From: Halictus rubicundus
Lineage: Eukaryota; Arthropoda; Insecta; Hymenoptera; Halictidae
Reading direction: 5' to 3'
NCBI RefSeq assembly: GCF_050948215.1
Contig: NC_135152.1
Location: 5,800,310-5,864,309 of the forward strand
Length of the DNA: 64,000 bases
Shown here: piece after piece, positions 58,873 to 64,000 of the stretch
How the letters are laid out: every line of letters starts with the position of its first letter
Numbering within the stretch: position 1 is the first letter of the stretch
Notes under the pieces: generated by a model
What the model was told of the DNA's origin: nothing
Database searches by the model: none
What the model saw: only the letters and a program-made list of their open reading frames with translations
Made by a program: the position numbers and the translations under genes

Positions 58873-59227
58873 TTAACACTTCGACTGCCAAAAAGTATCT
58901 ATCCAAATTTTTAGCCGTTTCTTTTACAATATACAGTGATTTCTCTATATATGTCGCCGAGGCCTGGATGATAAACGTCCCGGAATTATCCCCACTACCG
59001 ACTAAACTAAAAACCTAAAAAATTCCATAGAATCAAAGTGTTATTTAATGAAATAAAAATTGAAAAAAGTAAAATATATGATATCGAGCAGTCCTCCAAC
59101 TTTCTTGCACTTTACAGATTCTAATCAAATTTGGTACAATGGATACAGTAACGTAAAAATTCATTTTAAAACCTGGACAAATAATTCCGTCACCCATATA
59201 TGGGTGACATGGCAGTCAACGTGTTAA
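58873..59227. mobile_element. Family D miniature element (piggyBac-like), carrying a family B insert
   Basis: Exact TTAA at 58873-58876 and 59224-59227 flank 347 bp. Left end CACTTCGACTGCCA; complement of the right end CACGTTGACTGCCA, 12 of 14 matching. GTCACCCATATATGGGTGAC (59189-59208) is a perfect 20-base palindrome next to the right end. No frame. A truncated family B element lies at 58932-59000. Confidence 0.8.
58932..59000 (+). mobile_element. Family B left half, nested in family D
   Basis: TA then CAGTGATTTCTCTATATATG, then TCGCCGAGGCCTGGATGATA and CGGAATTATCCCCACTACCG, closely matching copy 1 (1735-1805). It stops exactly where copy 1 enters its CCCC...GGGG hairpin; the right half is missing. 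Confidence 0.75.
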
Positions 59228-59950
59228 AAGAAGAGGGGGTGATTTAGCTATTCTCAAAGAAAATAGTAATTCTTGTCCGAAGATCTAAATCAGCCGAAAA
59301 TTTTAGTTCCTCTTGCTTTCCTATTCTGCCTCGAAAGATTGTTACACAGAGATTAACATTACCAAGCAATGTATTTCAACGTTGTCCGATTTTTTTCGCC
59401 CACAGACTCCGTTTCATGGCAGGTTTTCTCGCGGCTTTTTCCCCTCATTTTCCCCGTCGTCGTCCGGTTCCGTCTTTTTGTGTTTCCCGTTCTGAAATCT
59501 CGGGGTGAAACAGACGATTCGCGCAAACGAATGTTCATCTTATTGTGGTCCCCCTAATGACGACAAGCTAACACAGGAGCACGTCCCGCGACACCGACGA
59601 ATTTCGAGCGACTTGAACAAATGCCGGCACATTTCTAACTGTAGCGAGACGCACCAGCGTCCGACGGACGTGCTTTTGATCGGACTTCCGGCAAACTTGA
59701 ACCTTTGGGAAGCGACGCGATGAAAAATGCCTGGCTGCGTCCTGTCGCGCGTTGAATCACTCGAACATTCCCGTGCTTTTAGAACGGGACACGAGTTCAA
59801 TCAAATCTGAACGATTTTCACCAGTTTCTGAGCCATCGTACACGTTTGTTTTGTGAACTCTATTTCGGACAGGAAAAACCAAAGAATGGTGCTCTTGCTC
59901 TAATTTTTTACGGGATTGTACTGATAATGAACATAGAGATGCTCTATTTA
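59228..59950. other. Gene-free stretch
   Basis: Mixed; short frames only. Confidence 0.5.
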
Positions 59951-60195
59951 TTTATAGAATATCACTAGTATTGCTAAAATGAGAATATTTGCATTTTTAA
60001 CCCCTTCGATTCTATTTGAACGCTCTGAATATAGTATTAGAATATAACTAGAATTGCTAAAATAACCCTTTTTGAATTTTTAACCCCTTCGTTTTTAATT
60101 GAACGCTCTGAATATAGTACTAGAATATCACTAAAATTGTTAAAATGATCCTATTTAAATTTTTAACCCCTTCATTTTCCATTGAACGCTCCAAA
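59951..60195. repeat. 83-bp tandem array, three units
   Basis: TTTTTAACCCCTTCG at 59995, 60078 and (TTCA variant) 60161, exactly 83 apart. Each is followed by a TTGAACGCTC word, and the first two units continue with GAATATAGTA-TAGAATAT-ACTA. Each unit contains TTAACCCCTTC, similar to the ends of TTAA elements. Confidence 0.85.
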
Positions 60196-60922
60196 ACGTA
60201 CACAAGACGCTTAAAATGAATTTAACCTCCAGCATGCTTCAATTTTACAACTTTATTTTCCTCTTGCTATTAAATAGACATTCTGAAAAATCCATATAAT
60301 GCAAAGATAAATAATTCAAGCTATTCAGGGTTCTCAATGAACGTTTTATGTAAAAACAAGAGTTTATAGATATTATCTACAATACTAAGAACCTCAAAAG
60401 AATATATTAGATCATGTACCGCAAGTGGCTTCTAGATAAACGATTTAAGTTCTTCCTGCTATTGAAAGCCTCATTAAGCTGAGAAAATCGTAGAACTTTA
60501 AAAAACATTGATCATCTGCTGATTAACAGCGTGTTAACTTTATAAATACCTTGTTCGAATAGAAACTCCAAGACAAAACGAGGTAAATCGAAAATACAAT
60601 AATTGATGGTGTCCGCAACTAAAATGAATTTACGTGTACACACGTTCGGGGGTTGCCGGGGAAAATAAAGAACAGGGGACAGTAAGTAAGAATCATCAAG
60701 AACAACTTGTTCAGCCTCGATGCCTGACCTTTTTGGGGTTATCGTCATCGTTGTCGTCCAGGAGGCCGAACGAAAAAATCATGCGATCGGTCTATTGGTT
60801 TCTCGTCCGAGTTTCCAACAGTGTCTAATTACCGGCGGCTGCAGCGGCAGAGCGGCATCGAAACCGATATCAATTTCGCGTTATTAGCGGCGTCCGACTA
60901 ATCCTATAAATATTAGCAAGCA
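60196..60922. other. Gene-free stretch
   Basis: AT-rich to 60620, then GC-balanced. ACA/GTAAGTAAG at 60681 is donor-like with no exon. Confidence 0.5.
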
Positions 60923-60960
60923 CACACACACGCATAGATATACACACACATCCACACACT
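60923..60960. repeat. (CA)n tract, interrupted
   Basis: Alternating CA with GCATAGATATA and TC breaks. Confidence 0.85.
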
Positions 60961-62543
60961 CGGCTACCGCGTGAACGGCCACGGAACATCTATTTCCAGC
61001 TGGAAAGTATTGCCGTTCGTTTTCCGCTTGCTATTAATAGTCCTCTCCGACGATCGCGCAACATTCTCTGTTTATCCGACCCTTATCTGAGCCGTTCAAC
61101 TTTCCATTAAACAAATCGAAAAATTACGAAACGCTCTCCGCGGGCGCAGAAGGTCGCTCGGATAGTATCTCTCGCGTTGCATTCTATCCCGGCACGGATG
61201 CTAATTCAATTTCGCCGGTATTGCTCGAGCCTGCGCTCGCTTGCGGCTCGTTCCGCTGAATTTTTTTCTTGATTCTGTTACATGGAAGTTGGTCGGACGT
61301 GTTAACGAGCGGAAGAGGGAAATGCTGGGTCAGTCAGATGAATGCTATTGACTCGACAAGATTCAGTTAATAACTGCTTCTTGTTTAGGCTAGGGGAAAC
61401 TACTTCGCGTCGGATAACGGTCCTTTTCAGGATTTTCTTATTAATTCATTTTCGTCACATTTTCAAAGATCCCTGTTCCAAACTGTTCCAAAAAGTAGAA
61501 AAGTTTAAATCGAATTTTAGTAAGTTTCACTTCTACATCCTGACGCTAGTTCTGCATGTAGTCTATTGTTTGCTATATCATTTACTCTCTTCGGAAATAC
61601 GATCGGCACACAATATCCTCAGCTTGATTTCCAGCGAGCCTATTCGTCAATGCTTTGCCCAAAGAAAATGACTACACCTACTTCGCTAGCGTTCTCAAAA
61701 TAATCGCCAGCTCGCCGCTCTGTCACACAACGATCCCCAGAAGACAAAGCATCGTCGCCCCTGGTTCCCTCGACGTGAGCCTACCTCGGAACCACAAGAA
61801 AACATCAACAAAATCCATCGAGGTCTCGAAGAAACATTTCAAAAATTCGTGGGATCAGAGGAGAACGCGGGTACAGCATCCGTCGCGACGATGATCGTGG
61901 CCGGCGTCGGCGATCACGAGGTTTTAACAGCGCGTGCATCGTTCGGCGAGCCAATTTATATTCCTCGCGTCGTCCCCCTAATCAATACCATTCGATCCGG
62001 CTCGTCTGGCTCGGTGGGACTCACCAAAATCTCATTCTGCGGCTGTCTCCTCCATGAAGAAAGGAGAACGTGACGCCGCCCGCCGCCACGCCGGGAGCAA
62101 AAGAAGGAACCGGGGCGAGGAAAAAAGAAAACCACGAAGGGAGAAGAGGAACGAAAGACAGAGAAAATCGAGGGGATCCAGTGACAGCTTGGCTGAATCC
62201 TCGGCGAGCCAGCTCCCGATCGGAACAGCTGTTCCCGGTCGCTAGAGCCGAAGATTCTGGCACGATTTCCGCGGCCGCTGAAAAATAACGAAAATGCGTT
62301 CGGCCGTGCGACGCGCCGTTGCCGGCACGATTAATTCTCGGCCAGTTAAATGCCCCTGGGGGCAGAGCCAGGCCAGACCAGGCCAGGCCGGTCGAAAGTG
62401 CGTCAAAAATACGCGGCGCACAGGTTCGTCGTCGCGGATATTCACCCACACCACAACGAATAATATGCCCTGTCCGTAGCGCACTCACGCACACGCGTGT
62501 TACACACGCTGAGAGACGTATTAATAGAAGCGTGTGCTCTCTT
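60961..62543. other. Gene-free stretch, GC-rich from 61850
   Basis: 60961-61260 is GC-balanced and repeat-free. 62360-62391 is a GGCCA-type short repeat. The 287-codon minus frame (62884-62021) is the longest in the window but translates GC-rich and minisatellite DNA, with other frames open on both strands. Confidence 0.4.
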
Positions 62544-62619
62544 CTGCTCCGCTCTGCTCTGCTCCGCACTGCTCCGCTCTGCACCGCTCTGCTCCGTTTT
62601 GCTCCGCTCAGCACAGCTC
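62544..62619. repeat. CTGCTCCGCT 10-bp minisatellite
   Basis: About seven units of CTCTGCTCCG with single-base changes. The minus frame reads it as Ala/Val-Arg-Ser repeats. Confidence 0.85.
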
Positions 62620-63069
62620 CGACAGCGGCTCCGCGCGGCTCGCCGTTGTTGCCGACTGTCAAGCGATATTCTAACGAGCCGTGACCGTTGAAACGCGGCG
62701 ATTTTTCAAAAGCAATCTGCCGAATAGGATCCCATGGAATCCTGTAACGAGGCCGGACCGAACGCCGAGAACAGACCCGCTCCAGCGCCGGCCAGTCGCC
62801 ATGTTCCGACGGCCGTCGCTCCGCCATGTTGCCCTGCACTCCCACGCACACATCGCCGGCCACGTTCTCTTCCCATCCTGACACGCCAACGATGATTCCC
62901 TCAACTTTTTACCACTCTACGCATAGATTCGACCGTTGTGGACATTTTCTGCTAATTTTTAATACCCGGATCGCTCGATTTTTAAACATATTTGCGGAGA
63001 CCCGGACCCCTTCTCGCTGCGCGTCGCACTCCATTTTGTACAGGATTTCGAACTGCAGTGGATTCTCCT
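62620..63069. other. Gene-free stretch
   Basis: GCCATGTT occurs twice (62788 and 62824), YY1-like but not the full consensus. GC-rich to 62900, then mixed. Confidence 0.45.
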
Positions 63070-63710
63070 GTATTGTGGGGATTTCCTTTGGTTTTGTGGA
63101 TGTATTTTTGTTGAAATGTTTACTAAGCGTGGTTTTGGAGACCAGGGTGATAAATTCTTTGGGAATATTCACGAAATGTAAGTGTAATGTCTGGAAAGTT
63201 GCTTTTGTGGAGGATTTAGATTTTTGTTATACTTTCAAGGATTTTCTTATGGTTTAATGGATGTATTATTAGTGGGATAATAGTTAATTGCATTTTTGGA
63301 GACCAGGATGCTGAATTCTTTGGGAATATTTACGAAATGTAAGTGTAATGGCTAAGAAGTTGCTTTTGTGGAGGATTTAGATTTTTGTTATGTTTTCAAG
63401 GATTTTCTTATGTTTTAATGGATGTATTATTAGTGGCATAATTGGCAATTGCATTTTTCGAGACAAGGACGCTGACTTCTTTGGGAAAATTTACGAAATG
63501 TAAGTATAATGGCTGGAAGATTGCGTCTTGTACACTATTTTGTGAAAAATTTGGATTTCTCTTGCATTACAGAGATTTCCTTATACTAAAATAATAAATA
63601 GATATATTTTCGAAGATTAGACTGTTAGAGTTTTCGTAGATGCATGGGTAATATAAGATTTACGGCTCGAAGATTGCGTGCTATAATCAATTTCGTGTAG
63701 AATTCTGTTT
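63070..63710. repeat. Tandem array, unit 161 bp, 3-4 copies
   Basis: ACCAGG-TG near 63141 and 63302, and ACAAGG-CG at 63463, are exactly 161 apart. GGATGTATT recurs at 63098, 63259 and 63420. Copies 1-3 are close; a fourth (63580-63700) is recognisable by GGCTCGAAGATTGCGT against GGCTGGAAGATTGCGT in the third. Each unit carries AAATGTAAGT, a donor-like word. Unit not divisible by three. Confidence 0.9.
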
Positions 63711-64000
63711 CCCCGTGTATTTCAGATTTTTAAATTCAGATTACAAAATATCCTAGACACCTACTATGAAAAATTATAATAATCTGGAATCTTTTCCGTT
63801 TTCTCTTACGAATGACCGTAACAATAATTTTGACTTCGTCTTTAAAGAATAAGATATTCACAAATTCACCTTTCCCTTTTTGATTAAACCTGTCTTTTCT
63901 CTCAAAATTTTTATCCTACTGATATTTATTGTACTTAATCAATTTTTGGTTGCTCGATATCCATTGAACGGTTCGTCGAAAAAGCCGATTTTCCCGAATT
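63711..64000. other. Gene-free AT-rich stretch
   Basis: No feature seen to the window end. Confidence 0.5.

Noticed and set aside
62021..62884. 287-codon minus-strand frame
   Set aside because: Runs through a 10-bp minisatellite and GC-rich DNA; several other frames are open over the same bases.
1..64000. tRNA, 5S, snRNA and well-known insect microRNAs
   Set aside because: No T-arm/acceptor pairing or mature-sequence match found by eye; a covariance search would be more reliable.

Overview
This is eukaryotic nuclear DNA. The absence of operons, the long AT-rich stretches, the many (GA)n/(CT)n microsatellites, the eukaryotic splice-site-like sequences and the TTAA- and TA-flanked miniature transposons all point to an insect. 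Hymenoptera (bee, ant or wasp) is my best guess, from general familiarity with such repeats and not from a database match. I recognise no protein family anywhere in the window. There is no convincing multi-exon gene, no tRNA, rRNA or snRNA, no intact transposase, no CRISPR and nothing bacterial. The open frames present are short, or run through CT/GA repeats (poly Ser-Leu or Arg-Glu), or overlap others in several frames. The window is best read as an intergenic region or the inside of one or more very long introns.

The main content is repeats. (1) At least four groups of miniature inverted-repeat elements occur. Family A (ends AGACTGCGGAT...) has about ten copies or fragments of up to about 190 bp. 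Family B (ends CAGTGATTTCTC, TA-flanked, mariner-like) has three copies. Families C and D (ends CACTAAACCTACC and CACTTCGACTGCCA, TTAA-flanked, piggyBac-like) have a few copies each. A CCCTCT/CCCCTT group, also TTAA-flanked, has two good copies. Two nesting events are readable: B inside D near 58.9 kb, and A inside one arm of a local duplication near 57.0 kb. (2) There are at least ten unrelated low-copy tandem arrays: 5.4-5.9, 7.6-8.7, 18.8-19.3, 20.1-20.3, 42.7-43.0, 48.4-49.1, 53.9-54.3, 56.9-57.3, 60.0-60.2 and 63.1-63.7 kb. Many have units of about 160-200 bp. (3) Roughly twenty GA/CT tracts occur, some as nearby GA...CT inverted pairs.

On top of this are a few weak gene-like signals, given as candidates only. 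They are a well-formed intron at 1721-2040; acceptor-led open exons at 7076 and 9313; a donor-ended exon at about 10910-11009; a minus-strand acceptor, open frame, stop and AATAAA arrangement at 18247-18032; and a minus-strand open frame at 52128-51730. GC-balanced blocks rich in CGCG and ATTAAT words (12.1-12.4, 14.6-15.8, 17.3-17.8, 21.2-21.6, 28.4-28.8, 39.8-40.3, 40.6-41.1, 47.8-47.9, 60.8-61.3 kb) look like conserved regulatory DNA by composition. One pair of them (21434 and 22661) shares a 16-base identical core. No set of genes working together can be described here.
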